Shown piece after piece: positions 46,625 through 60,597 of a stretch of DNA of 64,000 nucleotides. The position numbers and the translations under genes are program-made. Below the pieces are notes generated by a model that was given only the letters and a program-made list of their open reading frames with translations, was not told the DNA's origin and did not search any database. Every line of letters starts with the position of its first letter. Within the stretch, counting starts at the first letter, position 1. The stretch is from Rubrivivax sp. (GTDB lineage Bacteria; Pseudomonadota; Gammaproteobacteria; Burkholderiales; Burkholderiaceae_C): assembly GCA_020852865.1 (NCBI GenBank), contig JADYZZ010000038.1, positions 1-64,000 on the forward strand, in the 5' to 3' direction.

Positions 46625-47609
46625 AGCGCCGCTCGCCGCCCCCAGCTCCGAGGAGCTGCTGCGCCGGCTCGAGTGGACGGTGCTGCGCCGCCTCGACGGG
46701 CTGCTGCAGGGCGACTACCGTACGCTGCTGCGCGGCAGCGGCGTCGACCTGGCCGACCTGCGCGAGTACCAGCACCACGACGACGTGCGCCGCATCGACT
46801 GGAACGTCACCGCGCGGCTGCAGCAGCCGTACGTGCGCGAGTACCTCGAGGACCGCGACCTCACGGCCTGGTTCCTGCTCGACCTGTCGGGCAGCGTCGA
46901 CTTCGGCTCGGCCGACGTCACCAAGCTCGCCGTCTCGACGGGCTTCGTCGCCGCACTGGCGCGCATCGTCACGCGCCACGGCAACCGCGTCGGCGCGCTG
47001 CTGTACGGCACGCGGGTCGAGCAGGTGCTGTCGCCCGGGGCGACGCGCCGGCATGTGCTGCGGCTGCTCGAACTCATGCGCAGGCCGCGCGCGCGCGCCG
47101 CGCGCCCGCAGGCGCGGCGGCCGGCCGCCGGCACGCGCCTGGCCGATCTGCTCGACGCGGCCTGCGGCATCGTGAAGCGCCGCTCGCTCGTCTTCGTCGT
47201 CTCCGACTTCATCAGCGAGCCGGGCTGGACCGCGCCGCTCGGCCGGCTGGCGCGACGCCACGAGGTGGTGGCGGTGCGGCTCGTCGATCCGGCCGAGATG
47301 GCGCTGCCCGACGTCGGCCTGGTCACGGTGGAAGACGCCGAGACCGGTGAGCAGCTCTTCCTCGACACGGCCGACCCGGCGTTCCGCGCGCGCTACGCGC
47401 AGATCGCGCAGGCGCAGGAGGCCGGGACGATCGCCGCGCTCGCAGCCAGCGGCGCCGACATCATCGAGCTGTCCACCGACGACGACCTGCTCGAAGCGCT
47501 GCTGCGCCTGGTCGACATGCGGCGCCAGCGTGCGCGCCGCAAGGCGCTGCCGCGCGTGGCCGCGGCACTGCGCCGCGCCCGCAGCGCCGGCGCCGAGGCT
47601 GCGGCATGA
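46617..47609 (+). CDS. DUF58 domain protein of the MoxR operon
   Basis: This 330-aa protein has the DUF58 core YQHHDDVRRIDWNVTARLQQ followed by a VWA-like fold (FLLDLSGSVDFG with DxSxS metal site). It is the usual partner between MoxR and VWA proteins. The gene overlaps both neighbours (8 nt and 4 nt), so the three form one coupled operon. Confidence 0.93.
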
Positions 47610-48640
47610 GCTTCGTCTGGCCTGCGCTGCTGTGGGCGCTGCTGCTGCTGCCGCTGCTGGTGGTGCTGTACTTCTGGCTGCTGCGCCGGCGCCGGCGCAG
47701 CACGGTGCGGCTGGCCAGCCTCGCCGTGGCCAAGGCGGCCCTGGGCAAGGGGCCGGGCTGGCGGCGCCATCTGCCGCCGCTGCTGCTGCTGCTGGCCTTC
47801 GCCAGCCTGCTGTTCGCGCTGGCGCGGCCGACGGCGACGATCACGCTGCCGCTGGCCGAACGCACCATCATCCTGGCGATGGACGTCTCGGGCAGCATGC
47901 GCGCCGAGGACGTCAAGCCCACGCGCCTGGCGGCCAGCCAGGAAGCGGCCAAGACCTTCGTGCACGCGCTGCCGCGCGAGGCCAAGGTGGGCGTGATCGC
48001 CTTCGCCGGCACCGCCGCCGTCGTGCAGGCGCCGACGACGAGCCGCGACGACGTCATCGCCGCGATCGACCGCTTCCAGCTGCAGCGCGCCACCGCCACC
48101 GGCAGCGGCATCATCCTCAGCCTGGCCACGCTGTTTCCCGACCAGGGCATCGAGATCCAGCATGTCACCGGGCAGCGCAACTTTCCCGGCGAGCCGATCG
48201 GCCGCAAGAAGCCCGAAAAGCCGTTCACGCCGGTGGAGCCGGGCTCGTATGCCTCGGCCGCGATCATCATGCTCACCGACGGCCAGCGCACCACCGGACC
48301 CGATCCGATCGAAGCGGCCAAGATGGCCGCCGAACGGGGCGTACGCGTCTACACGGTCGGCATCGGCACGACGCAAGGCGAGGTGATCGGCTTCGAGGGC
48401 TGGAGCATGCGCGTGCGCCTGGACGAGGAGACGCTGAAGAACATCGCCCTCATCACGCGCGCCGAGTATTTCTACGCCGGCACCGCCGAGGACCTGAAGA
48501 AGGTCTACGCGTCGCTGTCCTCGCGCGTCGTCGCCGAGCGCAAGGAGACCGAAGTCACCGCGCTGTTCGCCGCCCTGGGCGGGTTGTTCGCACTGCTGGC
48601 GGTCGGGCTTTCGCTGTGGTGGTTCGGGCGCGTGGCGTGA
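47606..48640 (+). CDS. BatA-like VWA-domain membrane protein
   Basis: This 344-aa protein has an N-terminal helix pair (LLWALLLLPLLVVLYFWLL and LLLLLAFASLLFALA), a VWA domain with MIDAS DVSGSM (Asp-x-Ser-x-Ser) near residue 94 and a C-terminal helix (ALFAALGGLFALLAVGLSLW). This is the BatA/aerotolerance layout: an envelope-anchored VWA domain in the periplasm. Its 3' end overlaps the antisense tail of the lysozyme frame by 86 nt. Confidence 0.93.
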   Translation: MSFVWPALLWALLLLPLLVVLYFWLLRRRRRSTVRLASLAVAKAALGKGPGWRRHLPPLLLLLAFASLLFALARPTATITLPLAERTIILAMDVSGSMRAEDVKPTRLAASQEAAKTFVHALPREAKVGVIAFAGTAAVVQAPTTSRDDVIAAIDRFQLQRATATGSGIILSLATLFPDQGIEIQHVTGQRNFPGEPIGRKKPEKPFTPVEPGSYASAAIIMLTDGQRTTGPDPIEAAKMAAERGVRVYTVGIGTTQGEVIGFEGWSMRVRLDEETLKNIALITRAEYFYAGTAEDLKKVYASLSSRVVAERKETEVTALFAALGGLFALLAVGLSLWWFGRVA

Positions 48641-49436
48641 GCGGCATCGACACGCCTTGGGCGGCGCGCTCCGCCTTGCGCTGAACGGCCGCCGAAGGCG
48701 GCACCGGGCACTCGGGCCCGGGCTTGCGCGACCGGACCCGCGGCGGTCTGCCTCGCGCGGGCAAGCTGCCCGCGACGCGGCGTTCGGGCGCGATGACGGG
48801 AACGCCTCGGTCGGGGGTGATGACGGGAAGGTCTCGGCCGCGCGTGGTGCCGGGCACGCCGCCATCGCGCGGCGCGATCGACGCGCTCGCCGCACGCCAG
48901 TCCTGGCCGAGGAACATCGCCCGCTCGGCGCGCCGGCGCCGCGTCAGGCCGGGCAGCTCGACCAGCACGCCGTTCCTGCGCCCCTTGTTCCAGAGCAGGA
49001 ACTGGTCCGCCGCGGCGGCGCTGTGGCCGGCGTTGAGCAGCCGCAGGAGCGTCGATGCAGCGAGGTTCGCCAGGCCGCAGTTGAAGGCGAAGCTCATCAG
49101 GGCGCCGAACTGACCGTCGTCGAGCGGCACCTGCGCCAGGTGCAGCAGGCCGGGCGAGCGGTCCAGCAGGTCGGCGCGCAGCAGCGCCTCGGCCTGACCG
49201 ACGCTGATGCCGCCCGGATACAGGCGCCGCGCCAGCGCCTTGTTGTCGGCGCCCTTCAACGGCCTGCCCTGCCAGAGCACCACGTGGCCCCAGCCGATCG
49301 TCCAGATGCCCAGCGGATCGAGATAGGCGTCCAGGTTCACCGTGCCCGGGTCGCCATCGGGCAGGCCTTCGAAGCTCTTGATCAGGGCCACGGCCTCGGG
49401 TGGCGTCTCGCGCAGTGCGGTCGGCATGGTCCGCAT
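48555..49436 (-). CDS. GH24 phage-type lysozyme with basic tail
   Basis: The 293-aa frame has a T4-lysozyme-like domain in residues 12-180. The catalytic Glu is in IKSFEG, and Asp and Thr are in YLDPLGIWTIGWGH. It cuts peptidoglycan. No holin, spanin or other phage gene is near. The remaining 113 residues are Arg/Pro-rich (VRSRKPGPECPVPP) and the frame runs 86 nt into the convergent VWA gene, so the true function of the tail is doubtful. ATG 49436 or 49427 is possible. Confidence 0.8.
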   Translation of the reverse strand: MRTMPTALRETPPEAVALIKSFEGLPDGDPGTVNLDAYLDPLGIWTIGWGHVVLWQGRPLKGADNKALARRLYPGGISVGQAEALLRADLLDRSPGLLHLAQVPLDDGQFGALMSFAFNCGLANLAASTLLRLLNAGHSAAAADQFLLWNKGRRNGVLVELPGLTRRRRAERAMFLGQDWRAASASIAPRDGGVPGTTRGRDLPVITPDRGVPVIAPERRVAGSLPARGRPPRVRSRKPGPECPVPPSAAVQRKAERAAQGVSMPLTPRARTTTAKARPPAVRTTRPGRRTAR

Positions 49437-49540
49437 CCTCCTCGGTCCTCGGATGCGCGCGAGTATCGCGGTGCGCGCCGCCACGGCGCGCCCCCTAACC
49501 CGCTCGAGCGCCGCGACGCGAAACCGCGCGGCGCCACGGC

Positions 49541-51259
49541 TCAGGAGGCCGCCGCCTCGACCACCATCTGCAGGCGCTGCTGGCCGTTCCACTCGTCGAG
49601 CGCCAGGCGGTAGGCCAGGCGCGTGCGCTCGGGCAGCGGCTCGATGCGGTTGAACCAGATCGCTTCGCGCAAGGTGCCGGCGTGGCGCAGGCGCAGCTTC
49701 AGATGCCGTTCGCCGACCAGGCGCTGCTGCAGCACCTGCACCTCGTCGCAGAACAGCGGCGGCTCGAAGCCCTGGCCCCAGACCTGCTGCTCGATCAGCG
49801 TCACCGTCTCGACGTTGAACCAGTCGGGCGCCAGCGGCCCGTCGGTGCGCAGCGTGCGTGCCAGCGTCGCCTGGTCCAGCCATTCGGCGGCGACGCGGCG
49901 CAGCGCGGCGTCGAAAGCGGCCACGGCCTGCACCGCGTCGCCCGCCAGCGTGCAGCCGGCGGCCATCGCGTGGCCGCCGAAGCGCAGCAGCAGCCCGGGC
50001 TCGCGCTTGGCGACGAGGTCGAGCGCGTCGCGCAGATGGAATCCCGCGATCGAGCGCCCCGAGCCCTTCAGCTCGCCCGACGCGCCGCGCGCGAAGACGA
50101 AGGTCGGCCGGTGCAGCCGGTCCTTCACGCGGCCGGCGACGATGCCGACCACGCCTTCGTGGAAGCCGGCGTCGTACAACGCCAGCGCGGGCGGCGCGTC
50201 GTCGAGCCCGGCCAGCAGCGCGTCGAGCGCGCGCTCGGCCTGCTCGCGCATGCCGCTCTCGACCTCGCGCCGCTCGCGGTTGATGGCGTCGAGCTGCTGC
50301 GCCAGCGACGCGGCGCGCGCCGCGTCGTCGGTGAGAAGGCACTCGATGCCGAGCGTCATGTCGGCTAGCCGGCCGGCCGCGTTCAGGCGCGGCCCGAGCG
50401 CGAAGCCCAGGTCGAAGGCCGAGGCGCGCGTCGCCGTGCGTCCCGCCACGCCGAACAGAGCCGCCACGCCCGGCTGCACGAGCCCGGCGCGCATGCGCTT
50501 CAAGCCGAGCGCGACCAGGCGCCGGTTGTTCGCGTCCAGCCGCACCACGTCGGCCACCGTGCCCAGCGCCACCAGGTCGAGCAGCGCCTCGAGCCGCGGC
50601 TGCGTCGCGGCATCGAAACGGCCGCGCGCGCGCAACTCGGCGCGCGTGGCCAGGAGCACGTAGAACATGACGCCGACACCGGCCAGCGCCTTGCTCGGAA
50701 CGGAGCAGCCCGGCTGGCTCGGGTCGACGATGACGTCGGCCGCCGGCAGCGGCTGGCCCGCCGCCGGCAGGTGGTGGTCGGTCACCAGCACCTTCATGCC
50801 GAGCATGCGCGCGTGCGCGACGCCGGCATGGCTGGCGATGCCGTTGTCCACCGTCACGAGCAGGGCCGCAGCGAGCGGTACGGCGAGGTCGACGACGGCC
50901 GGCGTCAGGCCGTAGCCGTGGCGCGCGCGGTCCGGCACGACGTAGCCGAGCGCCGCGCGCGGCGCACCCAGCAGCGCCAGCCCGCGCATGGCCACCGCGC
51001 AGGCGGTGGCGCCGTCGCAGTCGTAATCGGCGACGACGACGATGCGCTGGCCGGCGTCGATCGCGTCGGCGAGCAGCCGCGCCGCATCGGACGCGCCGGC
51101 CAGCAGTTCGGGCGCCAGCAGCCGGCTCGCGCTGGCGTCGATCTCGTCGACGCTGCGCACGCCGCGCGCGGCGAGCAGCCGCGCCAGCAGCGGATGCACG
51201 CCGGCGGCCTCGAGGGCGAAGGCCACGCGCGGCGGGATGTCGCGACGGCTCAGGATCAC
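49541..51259 (-). CDS. recJ: Single-stranded DNA exonuclease RecJ
   Basis: This 572-aa DHH-family 5'-3' exonuclease acts in recombination and mismatch repair. Motifs are VVVADYDCDGATA, LLVTVDNGI, VLVTDHHLP, ALGTVADVV, LGPRLNAAGR and the DHHA1 GGHAMAAG. The GTG start at 51259 overlaps the upstream stop as GTGA. It is slightly shorter at the N terminus than E. coli RecJ but complete. Confidence 0.95.
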   Translation of the reverse strand: MILSRRDIPPRVAFALEAAGVHPLLARLLAARGVRSVDEIDASASRLLAPELLAGASDAARLLADAIDAGQRIVVVADYDCDGATACAVAMRGLALLGAPRAALGYVVPDRARHGYGLTPAVVDLAVPLAAALLVTVDNGIASHAGVAHARMLGMKVLVTDHHLPAAGQPLPAADVIVDPSQPGCSVPSKALAGVGVMFYVLLATRAELRARGRFDAATQPRLEALLDLVALGTVADVVRLDANNRRLVALGLKRMRAGLVQPGVAALFGVAGRTATRASAFDLGFALGPRLNAAGRLADMTLGIECLLTDDAARAASLAQQLDAINRERREVESGMREQAERALDALLAGLDDAPPALALYDAGFHEGVVGIVAGRVKDRLHRPTFVFARGASGELKGSGRSIAGFHLRDALDLVAKREPGLLLRFGGHAMAAGCTLAGDAVQAVAAFDAALRRVAAEWLDQATLARTLRTDGPLAPDWFNVETVTLIEQQVWGQGFEPPLFCDEVQVLQQRLVGERHLKLRLRHAGTLREAIWFNRIEPLPERTRLAYRLALDEWNGQQRLQMVVEAAAS

Positions 51260-52209
51260 AGCGACTCCAGCAGCGCCCAGGGCGCAGGCGGCGCGGCCAG
51301 GCGCAAGGCGAGGCGCTGCCACGCGGGCCGCCGGCGCACGCGCAGCGTGACGCCGCTGCGCTCGCCGCACAGGATCAGCTCGACCGCCTCGCCGCGCGCC
51401 GCCGCGGCAGCGAGCGCGGCGATCGGGCCGGCGTCGAGCGCCTGCCAGGCCTGGCCCCAGGCCACGGCGTCACCGGCCAGCGCCGGCGCCCTGAGCCGCC
51501 AGTCGATCGCGGGCGCCGGGCCGCGCTCATGCTGGGCGACGCCGCAGCCGCTCAGCCAGACCGAATTCACCGGCGCCAGCCCGCGCGCTTCGCGCGCCGC
51601 GTTCACCGGGTGCACGTGCAGCAGCATCTGCACTTCGCTTTGCAGACGGCGGATGCGGCCCGCCTCGGGCTCGGGACGCTGCCAGGTCGTGACGCTGCGG
51701 CCGATCGCGCGGTCGAGCGACGCGGTGGCCAGCTCGGCCAGGCTCTCGTGCAGCAGGTACCAACGGCTGGCCGCGCCGAACGCGAAGCCGAAGCCCGCGC
51801 TCGTGACGAGCGCGCGCGCTGCCTCGAACAGCGCGCGCGAGTCCTGCTCGGACAGCTCGAGCCTGGCCGGATCGGCCAGCCGCACCTGCTGCATCTCGAG
51901 CTCCAAATGCACGGGCGTCGCCAGCGCGACGGCGACCTCGCCGCTGTCCAGGCCGTCGGCACGTGCTGCACGCGCGGCGAACGGGAGCCGGCCGTCGCCG
52001 CCCGTCCAGCCGAGGGCGCGCGCCAGCGCGCGCTCGTGCGGCGGCGTCAGGCTGCACGCGTCGCCCGGGTCGCGCGCCGCTTCGACCCGCTGCGCAAGCA
52101 GCGCGGCCAGCCGCGGCAGCGCCGGCCCGGCCGCGCCGCGCGCCTGCGTCCAGTCCGCCGGCGCACGCGCCGTGGCTGGCGGCGCGGCGAACGGGATCAG
52201 CAGGCGCAT
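51256..52209 (-). CDS. COG4255-type protein, phosphoglycerate mutase-like annotation
   Basis: This 317-aa protein (LLIPFAAPPATARAPADW at the N terminus; SGCGVAQHE and LLHVHPVNAAREARGLAPVN in the core) belongs to a betaproteobacterial family commonly placed before recJ. It is often labelled cofactor-independent phosphoglycerate mutase, but I see no metal-binding phosphatase motifs, so the reaction is unproven. It is coupled to recJ by a 4-nt overlap. Confidence 0.75.
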   Translation of the reverse strand: MRLLIPFAAPPATARAPADWTQARGAAGPALPRLAALLAQRVEAARDPGDACSLTPPHERALARALGWTGGDGRLPFAARAARADGLDSGEVAVALATPVHLELEMQQVRLADPARLELSEQDSRALFEAARALVTSAGFGFAFGAASRWYLLHESLAELATASLDRAIGRSVTTWQRPEPEAGRIRRLQSEVQMLLHVHPVNAAREARGLAPVNSVWLSGCGVAQHERGPAPAIDWRLRAPALAGDAVAWGQAWQALDAGPIAALAAAAARGEAVELILCGERSGVTLRVRRRPAWQRLALRLAAPPAPWALLESL

Positions 52210-52293
52210 CGCGGCATTATCCCGGCGCCTGCCGTGCAGGGCCGGCAGCGCAGGGCGCCGCCCCGGGCCGCGGCAGTGCCACAATCGCGCGCC

Positions 52294-52452
52294 ATGCCGC
52301 GCCCCGCCCTGCACACGCCCAAGCGCCGCCGGCTGTGCCGGCTGCGCAGCGCCGTGCAGCGCGCGCAGGTGCTGTCGCTGCACGCCGGGCAGGAGCGCCG
52401 GCGCTTCGGCGTCAACTCGCTGGCCAAACACGCCCCACCAGCCGCGGCCTGA
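52294..52452 (+). CDS. Possible small basic protein
   Basis: A 52-aa frame (MPRPALHTPKRRRLCRLRSA...) begins 9 nt after an ACAATCG sequence like that before other genes here, within the 419-bp gap before the radical SAM gene. It is Arg/Lys-rich with one Cys and has no family I know. It could be a precursor peptide for the radical SAM enzyme, but there is no leader-like motif. The rest of the gap (52453-52628) shows nothing clear. Confidence 0.25.
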   Translation: MPRPALHTPKRRRLCRLRSAVQRAQVLSLHAGQERRRFGVNSLAKHAPPAAA

Positions 52453-52628
52453 CGCCGCGCGGCGCGCTGCGCGCGGCCGTGGCCTGTGTGCGGCCTCCTG
52501 CGCCGCCGGCTGCGGCATCCGCAAGCCCGCCGCCCTCCCGAGCGACCGCGCAGCCCTGCGCGTCGCTCCGGCGCAAAGCCGGCGCCGCCCAGGCGCCGCC
52601 GCCTCAAGCACCGATCGAGCCTCGAGCC

Positions 52629-53793
52629 ATGAACACCCCGCTGCATTTCCATTCCCGCACGCAAGAGCCCGGCGCGCGCGCCGTCGATCCGATCGTCGGC
52701 AAGCGCGTCGAGCTGCAACTGCTCACCACCCTCAAGTGCAATCTCAAATGCAGCTACTGCTCGCTCGGCGTGGGCGACGTGCTGGGCTCGCAGACGCAGG
52801 TGGAATACGGCGTCGACGAACTGGAGGCTTTCGCGCGCGCGCACCTGGCCGACAAGGAGGTCTACGTCACCTTCTACGGCGGCGAGCCGACGCTCAACCG
52901 GCCGATGATGTTGCAGGTGATGGAGCGCTTCCCCCACTGGCGCTTCCAGCTGCAGACCAACGGCACGCTGCTCGACGACCTGCCGGCCTGGGTGCTGGCG
53001 CGGCTGTCGAACGTGCTGGTCTCGATCGACGGCGGCGAGGCCATCACCGACGGCTACCGCGGCCGCGGAATCTACCGCCAGGTGCTGAAGAACCTGCGCC
53101 AGGTGCGCGGCCACATCGGCGGCAGCGTCACGGCGCGCGTCACCTGGGGCAATCCGGCGACCAGCTTCGAGGAGCTCGACGAGCTCGTGGCCGACGACTC
53201 GCCGTTCGACTACCTGTACTGGCAGTTCGTGGCCGACGAGATGTACGCCGGCGACTCGCTCGAGCGGCGCCGGGCGGTGCTGGTGCGCCTGATCGAGCGC
53301 TTCTTCGAGCGCACCGACCGTCTGTATCCGCTCGTGCCGCTGATGGGCATCGTGCGCAACAAGCTGCTGCCCGGCCGCGCGCAGGAGCTCTACGCCGGAC
53401 GCACGCAGTGCCGCGTGTCCTCGCACCTGGTCAACGTCATGCCCAACGGGCAGATCTACCCCTGCCCGGACATGATGTACGTGCCGGCGATGCTGATGGG
53501 CAGCGTCAAGGGCAACTGGCTGAAGCCGAGCCCGCTGCAGCAGACGCCGGCCATGCCCTGCGCCGGCTGCGAGGCCTACGGCTGGTGCCGCGGCAACTGC
53601 ATGAAGAACCTGTACCTGGGCTACGTCAAGAACGACTTGCGCTACCGCGCCAACGTCGTCGAGCCGATCTGCGAACTGCTGCGCTTCATCGGCCGCGAGG
53701 TCGACCGCCACGACCCGCAGGGCTGGTTCGGTCGCCTCACGCTGCCGGTACGCCGCCAGATCACCGACTGCGAGGTCTACGAATACGTGGAGA

Positions 53794-53804
<11 letters not shown>
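52629..53804 (+). CDS. Radical SAM/SPASM protein, possible peptide maturase
   Basis: This 391-aa radical SAM enzyme has its [4Fe-4S] motif at C37-x3-C41-x2-C44 (CNLKCSYC), then TFYGGEPTLN. A SPASM-type C terminus has Cys in TQCRVSSH, YPCPDMM and CAGCEAYGWCRGNC, which should hold auxiliary clusters. The layout resembles putative peptide-modifying radical SAM families (AF1577-like) more than sulfatase maturases, but I cannot rank them. No obvious substrate peptide is adjacent. It ends 11 nt into the convergent SirB2-like gene. Confidence 0.88.
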
Positions 53805-58261
<4,457 letters not shown>

Positions 58262-58289
58262 AGACCAACCACCACGAGGACCCACGAAG

Positions 58290-58622
58290 ATGAAGCGCGT
58301 CTCCCCCTTGTTGCTCGGCACCGCCGCTGCCGCCCTGGCCCTGAGCCTGAGCGCCCCGGCAGGTGCCCAGAGCGTCGAGCCCATCCTGAAGAAGGCCAAC
58401 TGCCTCACTTGCCACACGGTGGACAAGAAGTTGGTCGGCCCTTCGTACAAGGAGGTCGCGGCCAAGCACAAGGGGCAGGCCGACGCGGTGGCCAAGCTGA
58501 TGGAAAAGGTGCGCAAGGGCGGTTCGGGCGTCTACGGCCCGGTGCCGATGCCGCCGAACCCCACCACCGCCATCTCAGACGCCGAACTGAAGACGGTCGT
58601 CGAATGGGTCATGAAGCAGTAA
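58290..58622 (+). CDS. nirM: Cytochrome c551-type electron donor
   Basis: This 110-aa protein has a signal peptide (LLLGTAAAALALSLSAPAGAQ) and one class I heme c: C38-L-T-C41-H42 with axial Met at 87 (VPMPPNP). The length and AISDAELKTVVEWVMKQ end match cytochrome c551/NirM, the electron donor to NirS. It starts 28 nt after the nirS stop. Confidence 0.93.
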   Translation: MKRVSPLLLGTAAAALALSLSAPAGAQSVEPILKKANCLTCHTVDKKLVGPSYKEVAAKHKGQADAVAKLMEKVRKGGSGVYGPVPMPPNPTTAISDAELKTVVEWVMKQ

Positions 58623-58644
58623 TGCCGGCCTTCGCGCTGCGACG

Positions 58645-59847
58645 GTGAGGCGTCGCGCCGCGCTGCTTGCCCTGGCGTGCAGCGCCGGCGTCGGTTCACC
58701 GGCCGCAGCGGCAGCACGAACGGCGCGCCCCGCGCAAGCGGGCGCGCCGTTCCTCTTTCCGCTCGCGTTCACCGCGCTGCTGCTGGAACCTGACGGCCTC
58801 AGGATCGAGAGCAGCGGCGCTGTCGCCCAGCAGCTGCTCGACCGCAGCCCGTCGTGCCTTGCCGCCGTGCCCGGCGTCGTCTGGGCGACGCGCGACGCGC
58901 GCCATCTGCAGTCCTGGCGTGCGCAGCCCGACGGCCGCTGGGTGCCGATTGCGAGCCATCGGTTCGACGCGGACGTGCACGCGCTGGCAGCCAGCGCCGA
59001 CGGCCGCTTCGTCCTCGCCGCACACGGCGAGCGCCTGAGCCTGCTCGACGGCGAGGCGACGCCGCTGCGGCACTACGAAGGCCGCGATCTCGAAGGACGC
59101 CGGCGCGCTCGCGCCGCCACCATCGTCGCCCATGCCGGGCGACGCAGCGCCCTCGTCTCCTGGCCGGCGCTGGGCGAGCTCTGGGAGATCTCGTTCGACC
59201 CGGCGGCAGCGCCGATCTTCGACGGCCTCGTGCACGACTACCGCATGGGCGAGGCGATCGCCGCGCCCGGCTACCTCGGCGTGCGGCGCATGCCGCTGGG
59301 CACGCCGATGCCCGAGCCGCAGTTCGTCGACGCGCGCGTGCCCTGGGTCGCGGGCCGCGTGGGCGCGTCGATCGAGGTCGTGAATCTGGACGTGCGCCGG
59401 CGCGTCGCGACGCTGCCGCTCGCCGACGCGCAGCCTGCGGCCGCCGTGCTGCGCCGTCGCGGCGACGCCTGGACTTGGTGGCTGCCGGCGGCCGACGGGC
59501 TGCACGAACTCGACACCTGGCGCTGGCGCACGCTCGAGCGCCACGAATTCCCGCGCGACGTCGACGGCCCCCTGCGTACGCAGGCGCTGCAGGCGCGCGG
59601 CGAGACGCTCTGGCTGCTCGCCTCCGACACCACCGCCCGGCCGCACCTGTGGCTGCGGCGCACGGATCGCTGGCAACGCGCCGATTTCGGCGCCGGCCGC
59701 CCGTTCGCCCTGCGCGCCGATGCGCGCGCCTTGTGGCTCGCGACCAGCGAGCCGAACCGCGTCGTCGCGCTGAACGACGACGGCGCGCTCCTGCAGAGCT
59801 GGCCGCTGCTGGCCGCCGGCCTCGTGCAGGGCCTGTGCTGGCTCTAG
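58645..59847 (+). CDS. Divergent d1-heme propeller-like protein (NirF-like)
   Basis: This 400-aa protein has a signal peptide (RRAALLALACSAGVGSPAAA) and beta-propeller-like repeats (LAASADGRFVLAAHGERLSLLD; LGELWEISFDPAAAPIFDGL). There is no heme c motif. Position after nirS-nirM and the propeller suggest a relative of NirF, which takes part in d1-heme synthesis, but the resemblance is weak and key His residues are not clear. It may instead be a nir-cluster protein of unknown role. The start is GTG, 22 nt after nirM. Confidence 0.6.
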   Translation: MRRRAALLALACSAGVGSPAAAAARTARPAQAGAPFLFPLAFTALLLEPDGLRIESSGAVAQQLLDRSPSCLAAVPGVVWATRDARHLQSWRAQPDGRWVPIASHRFDADVHALAASADGRFVLAAHGERLSLLDGEATPLRHYEGRDLEGRRRARAATIVAHAGRRSALVSWPALGELWEISFDPAAAPIFDGLVHDYRMGEAIAAPGYLGVRRMPLGTPMPEPQFVDARVPWVAGRVGASIEVVNLDVRRRVATLPLADAQPAAAVLRRRGDAWTWWLPAADGLHELDTWRWRTLERHEFPRDVDGPLRTQALQARGETLWLLASDTTARPHLWLRRTDRWQRADFGAGRPFALRADARALWLATSEPNRVVALNDDGALLQSWPLLAAGLVQGLCWL

Positions 59848-59860
59848 AACCGGGAGCGGC

Positions 59861-60559
59861 TCAGGTCTGGTAGGCCGCCAGCCGCTGCACGTCGAGGATG
59901 CGGATGTCGCGCCGGTCGACCTCGATCAGGCGTGCCTCCTCGAGCTCGCGCAGCACGCGCGAGAAGTACTCCGGGGTGAGCGACAGGCGCGAGGCCAGCG
60001 TGGCCTTGCTCACCGGCAGCGACACCGTGAGCACCTCGCCGCTCGTGCCCTCGCCCGGCGCCTGGTCGCGCAGCAGGTAGCCGATGACGCGCTGCACGCC
60101 GTTTTGCAGCGCGTAGGCCTGCACGTCGTGCACCAGCCCGTGCAGCCGGCGCGACAGGCCGGCGAGCATGCGCAGCGCGAAGCGCGGGTCGCGCTGCAGC
60201 TCGTCCATCACGGCGTGGCGGTGCACCGTCAGCAGCAGCGAGTCGGCCAGCGTCTGCGCGTTCACGACGTAGGGCTTGCCGAGGAACATCAAGGCCTCGG
60301 CGAAGCTGTGGCCCGGGGCGATCAGCTCGATCACCTTCTCCTGGCCGGTGGGCGAGAGCACGAACAGCTTGACCTGGCCGGTGACGACGACGTGGAACGA
60401 ATCGCAGGGCTCGCCCATGCGGAAGACCATGTCGCCGCGCTCGACCCGCCGCAGATGACAACCCTCGGCCAGCCGCTCGAGCTCGGGCGGCGCCAGATCG
60501 CTGAACAGCGGCAGCACCCCGAGGAAGCGCGGGATGTCGAAGTGGCGGGTGTCGAGCAT
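59861..60559 (-). CDS. dnr: Dnr-like Crp/Fnr-family regulator
   Basis: This 232-aa protein has an N-terminal cNMP-binding-fold sensor (GDMVFRMGEPCDSFHVVVTG), a dimer helix and a C-terminal HTH (SKATLASRLSLTPEYFSRVL). It lacks the N-terminal Cys cluster of FNR, so it is more like Dnr/NnrR, which sense nitric oxide through heme. Recognition residues (E..SR in TPEYFSRVLREL) fit TTGAN6TCAA boxes. The target is probably nirS at 56430-56443. It is convergent with the nir genes and starts 31 nt after the ccoG stop, so it may share the ccoG transcript. Confidence 0.88.
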   Translation of the reverse strand: MLDTRHFDIPRFLGVLPLFSDLAPPELERLAEGCHLRRVERGDMVFRMGEPCDSFHVVVTGQVKLFVLSPTGQEKVIELIAPGHSFAEALMFLGKPYVVNAQTLADSLLLTVHRHAVMDELQRDPRFALRMLAGLSRRLHGLVHDVQAYALQNGVQRVIGYLLRDQAPGEGTSGEVLTVSLPVSKATLASRLSLTPEYFSRVLRELEEARLIEVDRRDIRILDVQRLAAYQT

Positions 60560-60570
60560 GCAAGCTTCCC

Positions 60571-60597
60571 AGTGCAGTGGTGCAGCGCGTTCAGCGC
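60571..60597. repeat. Decayed end of the MITE-like element
   Basis: Starting AGTGCAGTGG and ending GTTCAGCGC, 21 of 27 bases match the left terminal repeat of the elements at 29188 and 33176. It covers the ccoG stop codon. No matching right end follows, so only one end remains. Confidence 0.5.

Noticed and set aside
48555..49436. Prophage suggested by the lysozyme
   Set aside because: No integrase, structural, holin or attachment-site sequence is near; neighbours are housekeeping genes.
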